Source of the DNA: Synchiropus splendidus
Taxonomy: Eukaryota > Chordata > Actinopteri > Syngnathiformes > Callionymidae
Direction of reading: 5' to 3'
DNA length: 64,000 nucleotides
Assembly (NCBI RefSeq): GCF_027744825.2
Contig: NC_071334.1
Location: 29,940,937 to 30,004,936 of the forward strand
Shown: positions 48,549 to 61,600 of the stretch, piece after piece
Position numbering within the stretch: the stretch's first letter is position 1
How the letters are laid out: each line of letters begins with the position of its first letter
Notes under the pieces: model-generated
What the model was told of the DNA's origin: nothing
Databases searched by the model: none
Seen by the model: the letters and a program-made list of their open reading frames with translations, nothing else
Position numbers and translations under genes: made by a program

Positions 48549-50040
48549 GTCCTATAACACTTTCTCTTGCTTTGTACCGAAACACACCCAAAAGGCAACA
48601 ATATCCAACAACACGGTATGATGACTACTTAACCCGATCCCTTATGATGAGCCCATTACTACTGGTCTTTACCTTTCCACCACCTCAACCAATATATCTC
48701 CACCTTGTTTCAACGCCCCGCTGTTGTATTTGCTCTATGAGAACATCTGTTTAGCTTACCGCTGCAACCCTTGGCCTTGAAAAGCCGCCAATAAAGCCGC
48801 GTCCATGGGCCTGTGCTCGTTGCGGGACCGTTCAGGCAGTAAGTGGCTACAGATTGCAGGCTGTTAAGCTTTGTTGTCTCCATGCCAACTGAGTGAAGTT
48901 ATTGGAGTGATGTAACAAAGACAGATGTGGACTGACGTTGGAAACAGTGGCTTTAAACTTTGCGAGACTTCTTTAATGGATATTATGAAGCAGACCTTCG
49001 AAATCCCGACTAATGCATTCGCCAACATTGATAAAGTCTGAGACACCGTCCACACAGAGATGAACACCTACCACACGTTTTCACTCACCGTATCCAATAC
49101 TTTTTGAAACCGGGTCCCCGAGAGGATGTGTTTTAAAACACCTGATACGTGTTTCGGGGAAGGCATAATTCCAGAAGCAACTAGCAGAGATAACTCAACA
49201 CCACTTCCTGTTTTATACATTTGTACACTGCTTGTTCCTAAGTATGAGTCGGCCTCCTGCATGTCAAAACAGCAAATCAGGGATTGGTGTTGATGTTTTT
49301 ACTTACTGCTGGTGAATGTCACTGCAGAGCCTCAACCGTAATGAACACAATCAAGTTCCCTTTAAGCCATAAGCAAGAGGACAGGGTAATATCATGGGAT
49401 GTTGGGACATCATTTATGTTATTAACCGTCAAACTTCAAAAGAGCGGAGCCGCAGAGCCCCAGTATACGAGGTGCAGGAGACGGATGGACTACAGGGGGA
49501 TGCACTACAGAAACCATAATGACAACTATAAGAAGTGCCTACTAAACTGTGTAATTTGCGAAATATAATACACTGACTTACATCATATTCAGGTCACGTG
49601 AGGACAGAGGTTATTCGGGGTGAGCTACCTCACCATCTAGGTCATATCCAGCTCTTGACAAAGACATGCTTGTGCATATCAATCCCTGCTTTCGTTATTC
49701 CTCTATGAAAACGTACGTTCGCTGTTGTTTTTTTTAGCTTTTGGAGAGAGGTCAGCAGAACCGACTGACCCTCAGTTTCCTTGGCTACCTGTGTTTACAT
49801 AACCAACATATTCATATGTTCATGTATGTGCAATCACTGGAACCGCAAACCTCCCGAGCAGGCAACATCACTGCTCTGTGACAAATCAATCATGTGAGAA
49901 CGCGTGTGAGCGCCCATCTTTGAATATGCATCTGCAGTCGTTTCCTCCGAGTCTTTGAATTATGGATTATAGTGAAAAGCACTGGCCTGGTGTTTCAATA
50001 ATTGAACAATGCAGAGGAACCAAGATGGATATCACTCCTT
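48549..50040. other. Non-coding stretch, nothing recognised
   Basis: A GTGTTTTAAAACAC palindrome is at 49128-49141. The flanks around 48840-49270 look like an unknown repeat, but I cannot find paired ends. No gene seen. Confidence 0.4.
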
Positions 50041-50048
50041 TATATATA

Positions 50049-50107
<59 letters not shown>
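50041..50107. repeat. (TA)n microsatellite with a TG core
   Basis: A TA run, a short TGTGTGTG segment, then about 24 uninterrupted TA units. Confidence 0.95.
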
Positions 50108-50110
<3 letters not shown>

Positions 50111-52429
50111 TATTTATTTATTTTATTTTATTAATTTTTTAAGGCTCTTCTGGTAGATTTGTTTTGACATTAGGATCATTCCAGCTGATGTCAACAGCTT
50201 GAAATCAACCCATTCACTTACAAGGGTTTCAATGATGGTTGGTATCAAATTGTTGGGACAATAACATCCTTTGCCAATCTAAAGAGTGAGAAAGGAAAAG
50301 GTATATAGTAGTGCTTCAAAGAGGTCATTTATTGTGTACAAACACATTGCTATTGGGAGGAATGGGGATGCATTTTTTTAGTGCCTGCAGGTGTATCTGT
50401 CTTGGCAAAGGCTGATCTTGCAACCCCCCAGGATGGGTTTGAGGGTTGCAGGGGCAGCACACTGGGTACAGGCCGGATCTGCCTCAAGCCACACGCTGAA
50501 GTTAGTTGGTGAGGGCAGGACAGCGTGCTTGGCTATAAGAGTGAAACATAACATAATAGACTCCATGTTCCATGACTCATTCCAGGTGATTGTTTTTGCC
50601 TCTCCAAACCCGTGAGGCTTTTGTGATATTAAATAGTTCTTAGGTGAGTTTAGATTTTAAAAATTTCCACTCTTGAGTTTGTCAAGTTCCGAAAACCAGC
50701 GGTCAGACAAACTATTGAAGTAATAAAAGGATTGAGTTGCGCAAAAGTAAAAACTCAATTTGTGCGTTTGACTACTAGACATCGCGACCTCAAGCGCTTT
50801 CATAGCATGTTATCAAGTAGAACGTGTCTGTAAATATGGCTTTCCCACAATTACAAATACATCTCTGGTATTACTAATATTAAGGTCAAGAAAAATGTAT
50901 TGTTTCCACAAGCCTTGAACCCCTTTCACGCTTATCAAGAAATCATCTTTGTATCACTTGGTTATTTAGTACAGACGTCTTTCTTCAGGTTCACTCTAAA
51001 ATATCTGCCAGAGTAGTACATATATATAAAAGTCTGTGTCTGTATATCCAAACAAAACTGTAATTCCCACCAAAGCAATATCCCATTTATCTTTCAGAAC
51101 TTCATCATGTGCTGCTCAACAATATATAAATTACTGTCCATCTGTGTCTCCACTCATTGCAAATGCAGGAGCATATTAATGCGCACCAGAAGAGAAACAC
51201 TGGCGCATGAGCACCCAGTGTAGGTGACTTAGCTGTAGTTACAATGTGCCAAAGTTCTGCTACACAGAGCAACCTGTTCTTTCTGCTGACCAATAAATCC
51301 TCCAACCTCATGTCCTTGGCTGCTCAGTAAACTCCAGCAACTCTCATGCCGACCGTGGTGCTTGCAGTAAAATCGGCCACGCAGCTGCCTGACTAATGAA
51401 GGGTTACAACATCAGGAATACATATCACCACGCTGACATTTGTTTCTCTGGATCAATATTGCACCTGGTCCAGTTCAACCGTGAGCCCTTTACTAATCAC
51501 ACTCGGTTCAGTGGCATGTTTTCTTTTTCCAAACGTGGTGTTCCTCTCTGTTGTCATAGAGAGCAGGAGGCAGGAGAAGAAATGGTTCCCACATGTTTGA
51601 ATATTACTCTGTTCATTAGCCGCATGTGTGTGGAAGCATGTGTGCGCTCAAGAAAGGAGTCTTGATTAATTAGTCCGATTCACTAAGCTCAGGAAACACC
51701 AGGCCACTAATTGTCATAATCCACATTTGTTTGTTTCTTCTGTCCAACCAGACGCAGGTAGAAAAGTGTGTGTGTGTGTCAAACTTCTGCAGCCCGCTAT
51801 TTGGCAGCTACATCCCTGCCTCCTCTAGTTCTCTCATCTGTCTAGACTGCAGTGAGAGGGAAGGAAAACTGAGATGCAAGATGAGAGAAAAAGAAGAAAC
51901 TCGAGAGGAAATCTGTTTTCTGCTCTGACTGTTCTGAACAGATCTGTTTCCAGACGGATCCCAGCGGATTCTTAGGAGTCGGTCGATGGTTAAAACTGAT
52001 GCGCTCTAAAGCTCTTTTAAAGTCATTGTTTTGCCATGATAAGCTATAACATTAAGTGCTGGAGTGTCTTTGTGAAACTAGAATGAGTCACAAAGCAATA
52101 ATGTTAACCCCTTTTCGTGAGATTATCTGATACATTCAAAGACTCCATAGTCAGTGGGATTATTTCGCTGTAATATGGCTCCTTGGTTTGCTACGCAACA
52201 GAGTCTTATAAGGCACTGGAACCTGTTCCAGTTTTCCCTCATGTATGTGATAAAGTAGTAAGACGGCGGGCCACGCTTCCCTGTCTAAATGAATCTCAAA
52301 ATACTTTTATCATCGCCTCTCAGTTATGATATTTCATAGTGCGATTAGGGACTAAAATGATTGTAAAATGAAAACCTTGTACTTGAAGCTCAGCTCCATT
52401 TCGGTCATTTCTTCTTTGTGATTCTGCAG
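50108..52429. other. Non-coding stretch, nothing recognised
   Basis: Ordinary sequence. A G-rich segment at 50420-50480 and a short GT run at 51766-51778 are the only local features. Confidence 0.4.
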
Positions 52430-52612
52430 GTCCCATCAGGTGTGGCCATGTTGATCATCCATCCCCTTCATGTGCTCAGTTACATCCTCCATGAACCTTG
52501 TTATTGTCTGTTGTCTTCCTCTTTATCCACCTGCTACTCTCTCACTTACTTCATCCATCATGTCCCCTGTCTCGCCACTCAACATGGCCTGGTCTTCCAT
52601 GTGACAACAAAT
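52430..52612 (-). mobile_element. RTE-like LINE C-terminal fragment, degenerate
   Basis: The minus strand includes ITRFMEDVTEHMKGMDD, preceded after a stop by a segment with SGETGDMMDE. RFMDxVKEDM is a familiar run close to the C-terminus of the same RTE-type LINEs as the fragment at 40760-40945. Frameshifts and stops break it. Plus-strand frames here are shadows. Confidence 0.5.
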
Positions 52613-55446
52613 CTTCCATACTTAAGCCAAGGATCCTACTCGATATGACCCTGACATGAATGGAGTGCGCAGGAATTCCTTGCCTCAAACCCTTGTTGGA
52701 AGTCAGATGCTAATGTCCTCCTCTCAATGTCTACTACCAGTGGATGGCAGATCTGAATATGACCATGTACTTGTGCAGGAACCCAAGTTCTGTCCCTCCA
52801 TTGTCCTCAGCAGTGTGGCTTTACTCTCAAAGTCAGCTGTCTGTTTTCGCAGTGATGGTCAGTTATGATATGGATATTTATTGTTGCACATTCAGTGTTG
52901 TACGGATTATGTCATCTGCATCTATGCTTCATCGTCTGCCTGTAGCCCAGTCAGCCACTCAGTCTATGAATGAATGAGGTACTTCTGGGTGCCTTCTTTG
53001 TCAGTACTGGCAGCACTTTGAGAGCAGCCACTGGACTTGGGAGCAGATAGGATGACAATGAAGTGCAAGTTATAAATGTGAGAGCGGCCTCTTGAATTGT
53101 GTACTCTACAATTATAACAAATCCTCCGCATCGCTTGGAGATGTTCAGGAGATGCTAAGCTAAAAATGTGTTTCAATGTTCCTGAGAAAGGAACAGACAA
53201 ATGGAGACAATCTTTACACCTCTTATGTTGGACTGGGTGACTCAAGTTTACTGGTCAACCCCCCTCCCCCGCCCTTGACTCTCCTTCCCTCTCTCTGACC
53301 CACGACTGTGACCTCTGGGAGCTACAGCAGGCCTGTCTCTCGTCGCTCTGACACGTCATAAACATTGACAACAGCTTGTAACAGGCGACTAATCACCTGC
53401 CTGCTCTGGTGTGGACGCGTTACCTGGAAACTTAAATGAAAACTTTCCCATGAACAGTCCACCGGATGAAGCACCTGTTAATGGTCACATGATGTCACTT
53501 TGCTGCTACTGCTCCTGTTCCAATTAGGGTTGGAAGCTGTTTTCCGAAAATGTTTTTGTTCCACTGGCAACCCAGTGTTTGGGTTTCACTATCATGGTTA
53601 TTGGTGACACGGTGGACTTGTGGGTTTTAAACCACCTTCCTCACAGTAGAAGCCTGACATTTCAGATGGAGGTTGATCTATGATCACTTTTTTTTTCTAT
53701 ATTACTCTTTCTTTGACCCAAAACTTGTTCTGCCCACCTAGTTTTTAATATTTACTGAGACACAATTTGTGAATAACCCTCGACCTATGGCGCACCAACT
53801 GTACACAATGAAATGTGATATAGACAAAAGTGAAAAAAATTAAAAAAGACAAAATTATTTTTGATAGAGCGAAAAACATTTGCAGTCCTCCTGAACTATT
53901 TTTTTATTTGTCATGTAATTCCACCATCATATGTTGACCTTGTTACCATCACTTGTAGTTTTAGGGCTTTTTATGCTTGGGAAAATAAAAGGCTTTTAGC
54001 CACAGTTTTATGGAACAATCTGCAGAGCGCAAGTGTCACAGTTCCATGTGTCATATGATACACGGAGCACACGTTGCTTTTAAAAGACTAAACCATTTTA
54101 CGACCGTTCACGTTCCTCTATGAAAACACAGGGGAGAAACTACAAAAATGGCATAATGGCCGGCTAGGACTCGCACACATTGTTCTAATGCACTTTTAAA
54201 GGTTCACTAACAGTTCACATCACAAATCGAGTGTTAAATTAGGCATTAAAATCTCACCTCGACCCCTCACCCCCTTCTCTAGAGGTGAGGCCACTTCCGT
54301 CTTCTGCCATAATCAGGACTTTTAATCATTCACATTATTCCTCCAATAACTTTAATGTCACCAAATCCCCTAAAAGAGAGTGAACTGGAAGCCTGGACCT
54401 CTTGTCTAATTTTACCCTGGTGGCTTCAACCGGGCGCCTGCTCTAATTCAAACTTTGGACGGCCCTGACATGCCTCAGACCAACGTTCAGGTCTTGAGGG
54501 AACAGCTGGAGCAGTACACGCTCCAGATTCTTTTCTGCTAAAAGCAGTGACACAAGTCAGAGTGGTTCGGCAGTTGCACGGACTACAAGTGAAAAAGCAA
54601 TAATAATGAAAGAAAAAAAATCTGCAGTTAATACGTTTTTTTTCTGAGCCTATAATTTTTACATCATCTATTTTACATCATGTTTTCATGAGTTTATTGA
54701 ACTGCAAAGAAAAAAGTTCATGTCATCTTTTTCATGTAAAATGTATTTTTTTGTAATCCAGCACCTTCTTCAATGTGCTGGCTCAAACAAACCATGCATA
54801 CTTCAATAATAAAATTATTATTATTATTATACTTTGATTAGTTGTTGTGTATTAATAAATGGCAGGTTTTGAATTTACCTTTCAAAATCATTTCTATTTT
54901 CCAGTTTTTAAAAGTGAGAACATTTTGTTTCATTAAAATAGGTTAACTGTATTGAACTGTGTCGGTATATTCAGGTCACGTTGTTTCTTTGGGAACTTTT
55001 AGGCACTGATCTTTAGTGTCAAGTCACCAGTAGTTCCCTCTGACATCTGGTATACATAGAACAGAGCACCAACAGGCCTTTTGCTCTGATAGGGATCAGC
55101 AGAATTGCTAATAACCAACCAGAAGGACTGTTAAAGGAATATCTGCATGCCAGCATTGTCTGTCCTGCACTGTCCTCATCTGCTCCCGGACTGCACGGGG
55201 ATCAACTTTCAGATAAAATGTGGAAGACGATCTGTACTGAAGCAACAACCAACACATTGTAGAGTATTTCACAATGATTTTTTTTTTTTTAATAGCATGC
55301 TGTCATATTTTTTAACAACACATCACTTGCATTACAGATATTCATTGTGAAGCTCCACCTCCCCAGCTTTGCCTTCAGCTCATCCTTGTCTCACTACAAA
55401 TGACTGTAGATATTATAACATATATGTATATATGGTCAACAAACAT
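52613..55446. other. Non-coding stretch with a SINE-like scrap and an exon-like frame
   Basis: ACACGGTGGACTTGTGGG at 53607-53624 followed by CCTCACAGTAGAAG recalls a common fish repeat that reads roughly CACGGTGG...CGCCTCACAGCAAGAAGG. At 54410-54541 a 43-residue frame has coding-like composition (see findings). The rest is AT-rich with T and TTA runs. Confidence 0.35.
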
Positions 55447-55745
55447 CATTGCCCATGGAGACTCCTCCATAACCAGTCTTTCCATAACAATATCAAGCAG
55501 AAGGGAGAAGAGCTGATCCCTAGTGGACTACTCTTACCTTGAAGCCTTCCATCTCTCTTACAGTACACCTCACCACTCTCTCGCTGTCTTCATGCATATT
55601 CCAGCACAACCCTCACATATTGCACATGTATGTGCATGACTTCCTCATCCAACACCATACGTCCTCTCTTGGAACATGGTCATAGGCTTCCTATAGACCT
55701 ACAACGACACAGTGCAACTGCATCTGCTCTGCTTCATCTTCATGG
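55447..55745 (-). mobile_element. RTE-like LINE reverse-transcriptase fragment
   Basis: On the minus strand, starting near 55704, it reads EAYDHVPREDVWCWMRKS, the KAYDRVPRExLW motif at the start of the RT palm. Later, RVVRCTVREMEGFKVRV and GSALLP correspond to the TxVRxxxGxTxxFxVxVGxxQGSxLSP region. Several stops and frameshifts are present and the ADD box lies beyond the recognisable part. The fragment is non-functional. It could be the same family as the C-terminal scraps at 40.8 and 52.5 kb. Confidence 0.75.
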
Positions 55746-57743
55746 TGTGACTAATCTACTCAATGTATTTGGAATTTCTGAAAAAAGATCAGCACCAGGA
55801 CACTTTTCCTTCACTCATTTGGTTTGTCTCTCTCTTCAGAGCAGCTCTCACTCCCATCAGCAAGTCCCCTAAACTTCCAGATCAACCATTTCACCCTGTG
55901 TCTTTCTCTATGTACTCTGTATATACTTTTACTTATATATTTTTTTAAGTATTAAATAGGCCAACTTGTTGTATGAGTCGCTATATAAATACCCGATCCG
56001 GGGCTTCATACACTTTGAGTTACAGCTCTAGCGAGCAACTTTATTATTAACTGTAATTTTGTGTGTATTAAACCCGATATTAGAGGGACAGACGTGCCAA
56101 TTCAAAAACTACTTTTGTCTCGCTGTGTGGTGAGCGAGGCAGAAAGTAGGCCGAACCATCTATTAGCAGTCTGAAGCATGTTTGGAGCAGGAACAAAGAA
56201 CCCCAAAGTGAAGACATGAGTAACAATGTACAGTGGGTTGTTTTTCCGACCGACTGGGTAAGACGTGTTGGCTGGTTGTTTCCCTTCAGTGTTCAGCTTC
56301 TGCAAGAGATTGATGATTTCAGGGTGATTTGTTTCTTGCAGTTGTACGTAGCCACACACAGTCACATAAATTTTCTGTCAGGAGAGTTCACGGACGTGGA
56401 GGTGTTCTCCAATGAAGCTTTTTTTTCCATAGTCAGCTGAGCAAAAACTAGTTTCCTTGAACTGTCCTCAAAAGCAGAAAATCACAGTGTCATTTAATGC
56501 GTGGATCAATAATAGGCACTTCTTTTACCAAATACAATGGATGTTAGAGCATATCCCAACAATCTGAGGACACTCCACATATTTGCTATGAAAAGAAATA
56601 GAAGGTAAACATCTACCAATCTATGGCAGTTTTCCTTTTGTCCTTGTGACATGAAGGAGCAAACACGAGTTTTTAAAATGTGCTTTCATATTTCTTTCAC
56701 TATTTATTTGCAGAGAAAAAAATGACACATCACACCTCAGATTTCTTTTTATCCCTCACCCAGAGTCATCAGACCTCAGTGTTGCTTTACTGGAGTGTTA
56801 AATCAATGCCAGGTTCTGCTCTGCTGTTCAGCTGTTCTCTGGGTCAGCCATGGTTCCTATGCAGCACCAGGCCTCCATAAACCAGGGACATCATTAACGT
56901 AAATATCCCTAAAGCAACCACAGTGCGTTCTTCGCTGCCTTCTCATTATTTACAAACAAAAGCGTCTTAGGGATTAACCCTCAGCGTGACACTGCTTCAG
57001 GATCAAGTCCGTTTCAGTTGAGTGAGCTTTGAGTAAATTCATTGCTGTTGTGGTCCTGTGAAACAGATCTGGGGATGTGACTTAGGTCTCCTGAGATAGC
57101 GGGATGGATTAGAAACAGGTATATAGCAGTCTCCTTTTCCTGTTAACCTTCTTTTTCCTTTTTTATGACCTGTCTTTCCAGCTTTCACAAGTGGAATTGT
57201 ATTTCATAGTCTGTTGTTACAGCTCGGTGATAAAGACTTCGAAGCCTTAGTCAAGTTGAGATATATTCTGACACGGTTTGCTCTACATTTTAAGCAAATG
57301 ACTCTTGCAAAGGAACCCACCAGTGAATAGTGATATATCCTATACAGACAAAAAAGACAGCCTTCAGCATTTGATTTTACGCATAGGTGTTTCAATGTAC
57401 TGAAAGATTGTTTTCCTTCCAGGCAGTGTGGTGTGGTCGTGCACTGCGCGGCGCCATATGGAATGTTTTACTTCCATTGGGCGTCGCGGAGCTTGGGGAG
57501 TACCACGTAGGGGTGCAGAAATGGGTGAGGAGGGAGGATGTGCTGAAGCTCTCTTCACTGAATTACACTGGATATCTGTAACTATTTATGGCGCATTACA
57601 TGGCTCTTCTCCTTAGTGACTTTGTCATTAGTGAAGCAGACAACCTACCTTTTTTTCAGGTGTCGTAATGCCAGTGCGTCAACATGCAACACTGAAGGCT
57701 GCCTCGTCTGTACAGGTAACAAAAGGCAACTTTCCCAAAGTCA
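55746..57743. other. Non-coding stretch, nothing recognised
   Basis: No coding motif. A G+C-richer spot at 57420-57540 is open in several frames, with no family match. Confidence 0.4.
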
Positions 57744-57745
57744 AT

Positions 57746-58031
57746 ACAAGTAACATCCGACTTACGATCAGGATCGGTTCCGACCAACCAGTCGTAAGTC
57801 AGATTGGACGTAAGTCGAATGCCATTCAAAATAGCCGACACGAGGGTTATAGGTGCTACTGTAGTGGTAGATGGCTGTGTGAGAGTGAGATGCTGGAATA
57901 CTGTGCTGCCGTAACTGTTGTACGCTTTGCCCGGCTGCTACGTGCTGCGATGCCAGACATGAAAAAAAAGAAAAAAAGCCTCTGCTGGCTGTGGTCCTAA
58001 GTACAGGTGGACGTAAGTCGGATCTTACTTG
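57746..58031. mobile_element. Tigger/mariner-like MITE flanked by TA
   Basis: The left end CAAGTAACATCCGACTTACG is an inverted match, with one difference, to the right end CGTAAGTCGGATCTTACTTG. TA lies directly outside both ends (57744-57745 and 58032-58033), the duplication expected of Tc1/mariner-type insertion. Inner words such as GGTTCCGACC and GTAAGTCGAATG are typical of Tigger-like non-autonomous elements as I remember them. The length is 286 bp and no transposase is encoded. A 110-codon open frame across it is a shadow. Confidence 0.85.
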
Positions 58032-58033
58032 TA

Positions 58034-58600
58034 TATGACGCCATGGAAGTGAGGATGTGTTGGTAAGCCCATTTTGTCTTCAAAACTTTAAACACACATT
58101 GAACTACAGTTTTTAAATAGTAAAGCACTGGCAATTTATAGTTAACCCCCCATACAGAATTATAATATCTGCTCACTATTTAGTGTACGTAACCAAATAA
58201 TCTGTTTTGTTCATAAAACAAACAAAAAAAGAAACATTTTAATCTATAGCCATACTACCCAGGCTAGCCACAATGCTTTGTGTATTTTCAGCCAATAAAG
58301 AATGCCAAAAAGCTACAAACCTATTTTCTTTGTTATGGAGATATAAATATTACGAAAATCATTGCAATATCTTAGTTTATGCCCATTTTATGGAATATTT
58401 GCCTCATTGTTGCATGACATTTATTTTGACTTCATCATCTTGTGGCATTCTTCTTCTTCTTCTTCTGAATAGACAATCTGAACGGTACTTTATTGCAATG
58501 CTGCCTGACACAGCCTGAGGATGTATCTGCATTTCAGGAGTTTCCATGTCACACATAGCCCTTAGCACTTGGTTTTGAGGGTTGAGGGTTAAGATTGAGG
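58034..58600. other. Non-coding stretch with a TTC run
   Basis: A (TTC)n tract of about six units is at 58448-58466. No gene or element ends recognised. Confidence 0.4.
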
Positions 58601-58660
58601 ATTAGATTAGATGGCCCTTATCAGTCCCACAGTGGGTAAGACAGTAAAGATACATAATAA
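58601..58660 (-). mobile_element. LINE or SINE 3'-tail remnant, antisense
   Basis: ATTAGATTAGATGGCCCTTA followed by TCAGTCCCACAGTGGG is the reverse complement of the retroposon 3' end type described at 20370-20525: GTGGGACTRATAAGGG, then an (ATCTA)n tail. Only the last ~50 bp are recognisable. Confidence 0.5.
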
Positions 58661-61600
58661 ACATCAAAGATGTCCACAAAGCATCAGCATACATGAAAAA
58701 AAAACAAAGTCACTGGACATGACAAATAAATAAACACCTATAATATATAACATATACTGAATAATATGTATTAAGGGAGGATTTGGAATTCACCCTAATA
58801 CCATATACCTTGGATTCTGAAACATTTTCATGTTCGTGTCTCTTGCCTTTCCCTAGTGTGTTGTGGGAACATAAAACATTTATCACATGCTTCATCCGCT
58901 AACCTTTCTGAAAACGTTTACTTCTTGGACTGACTGCTGTCTCCCCCACCAGAGGCTGCAAAAACAGCAACAGCATCGGTGGGAGGGGATTTTTGACCAT
59001 TACTTTGGAATCAGATCGCACGCAGTTGACCGTGACATAATTTTATTTATAATGGCCTGAGAGAGAGTCAGAGCTTTTGTGTATCTGGACTATCTACGTT
59101 CACCATGTCTGCCACTGGAGCATGAAAGGAGAAGGTGGAATATCTTGGCCTGACCCTCGACTGGCCACAATAATGAAAATACTATATAATTGTGAGGTGG
59201 ATTTAGCCACACAATCTGATCGGACAAACGCACGGACCAGCTTGGGAGATGATTCCCATGAAGCAGTTCACTTTTAACATGATCATTTTTTTATGGAGGA
59301 GATGTGACAAGATCACCTCCTGTCGTTGCTGCCTTGTTCACATTCCAGCTCCGACCTGGACCGCACATGTGTTTGACTCCATCATTCGGAGATACAGATC
59401 TGCTGTGTTCTCCTGACGCAACAAAAGACCCATTTGGACAAACATCATGGGGTCAGTTCACCAAAGTCATTTTCCATTTATGGGTAATTAAACTAATTTC
59501 TTTGTAAATGGTCAAGTGCCAGGGTGAAAAGGCAGCGGTCGCATTATGAACGGCTCCTTAGGTTTAGATCTTATTGCAGATTTCTAAACCGTGGATATGA
59601 AATCTCAAACCCCAGTGCCAGATCTTCAGTCATTTGCTGGTCACACAGTGCATTCAAATCGAGAGCGTTATGAGAACAATATGGAGCCATATGTCATGCT
59701 TTATTTTTGACTGCACATGTTGCGACGGGGTGGCAGTATCATTATGTGGTCTTGAACCTGCTTCCACATGCACACAACACCAAAGACTTGGCTACTCCAC
59801 TTGTGTTTCTCCCACACCAGACCCCCTTAAAGTCACTGGGGACCCTCAGAAAGGGGTCAATTTGACCAGAGGGTCTTCATGTGGCTCACACACGAAATTG
59901 AAAAGGTCAGTGGCTGCAAATTCACTGGACCAAAAAGTCAGTTACATTAGATGTCCCACGAATTTAGAATGTGTCACCATCACTCTTGACAAAAAGATAT
60001 ATAATAATCATTGGCATATTACAAAGCTGTTTATGTGATCGTGTTTGTGTGTTGTGTCACACGCATAGGATAAATAAATGCTGTGTTCAGCCACACGCGT
60101 CAGCTAATAATTGAGTGATTCATATTTATTACTATCTATGCCATATTTATTACTTGAACGTTGAATTTAATTTTGATAAGATATATGAATATGAATTTGA
60201 ACAGTTCATTGTTTGCGTTTGTGTGCCTGGACCAGCCACTATTTTTACACATGTAAAGGGTAAAAAAACTATGAGGTGAAAAGGCAGTAAATACAAAAGA
60301 TGTAAAGAAATCAAGATTTCAACTGTTATAACAAGATCTTTTATTCATTGATGTTTTTTTTCAGTCTTCAAATGAACAGATTGAACTTGGCCTTTATGCC
60401 ATCACCAGAAATGAAAAGACTTCGACTACTTCCAGGCAGATGTCACTGCATGGTCAGAAATGTCTTAGAGTTATTACAAATACAAAAAATTATTTTTCAA
60501 CATCATCTTCACTACAGTCTGGAAAAAACTCTGATGTTCTATTAACGTTTGATCAATACAGCCAACCAAGAGTTGTTCGGCATTTTGGTTTTTATACTTG
60601 TGTTGTTTGTGTTTGATGTTTGCTTGACCTGTCCCAGTACAGTGCATTGTGTTCCTCCTCAAAAGTGGGTATGACTGCGAGAGTCTGACCCCTAAGAGAA
60701 GGATTTTTTTTCTCTCACCCATTTCACTCGCTAGTAACATAGCAGAAATATTCACACTGTATTATATTTAAGAGTTTTATTAATTTATTTATTTTGTTTA
60801 ATGGTCACAAATTTACTACTATAAGGATGAGCTCAATAATAAATTATCCCACCAGCAATTGAGTTTTATTAATATTATTATTTTTGGTATTTATTTGATC
60901 TGAAATTGTGACTTTTATTCGAAGTTTTAAAAGTCAATGTGACGACATTGATGTGTGCTATCCTTTTGGCACAAAGCTGTCATTTCAACAAAATAGCGAC
61001 AGTAATAACATCAATCCATATCCTCTTACAGTGTAGCAGTGGTTCACACGTGGTTTCCTCTACTGCTTATAGACATTATCAAGTATTTCTCTGGTGACAT
61101 TTCTTCTCTCACAACCTCTCATCCTTTGCCTCTCACGATGTCTGTGTGCATGTTAGAAGTAGTCCAACATGTGAAGATAAGTTAAAGAGTAGCCACGACG
61201 CAGCATCCCTACAATAGAAATTGGCTATATTTAAAGCACAGTCTGACCCCTGATTTAGATTCAGAACATGTATTCACTTGGCACTTGTTAAAGCACAAAA
61301 CATGAGTTAAAAAAAAAAAAAAACATCATTTATTAAGTCTATTTCAAGCAAATTTGCAATGGAGCGATGTTAAATGACTGAACGACAGCAACAGCTGATA
61401 CAACAATACTTGATTTTGTGCCCGATTAAGATGAACAACAAAATACGGAAAATTTAAATCATGTTTTTGTTTGTGTCTGCCCAAAAGCCCAGAACAATCT
61501 CAGCATACAAAACACGTGAATAAGGGCCTCATTCATTACGAATAACCATGCCGATCCACGAGTTTCAATTATGTAATTACAACAATATTATTCATTTAAC

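Noticed and set aside
57668..58000. 110-codon frame as a gene
   Set aside because: Almost all of it is the Tigger-like MITE, and it ends in that element's A-rich interior.
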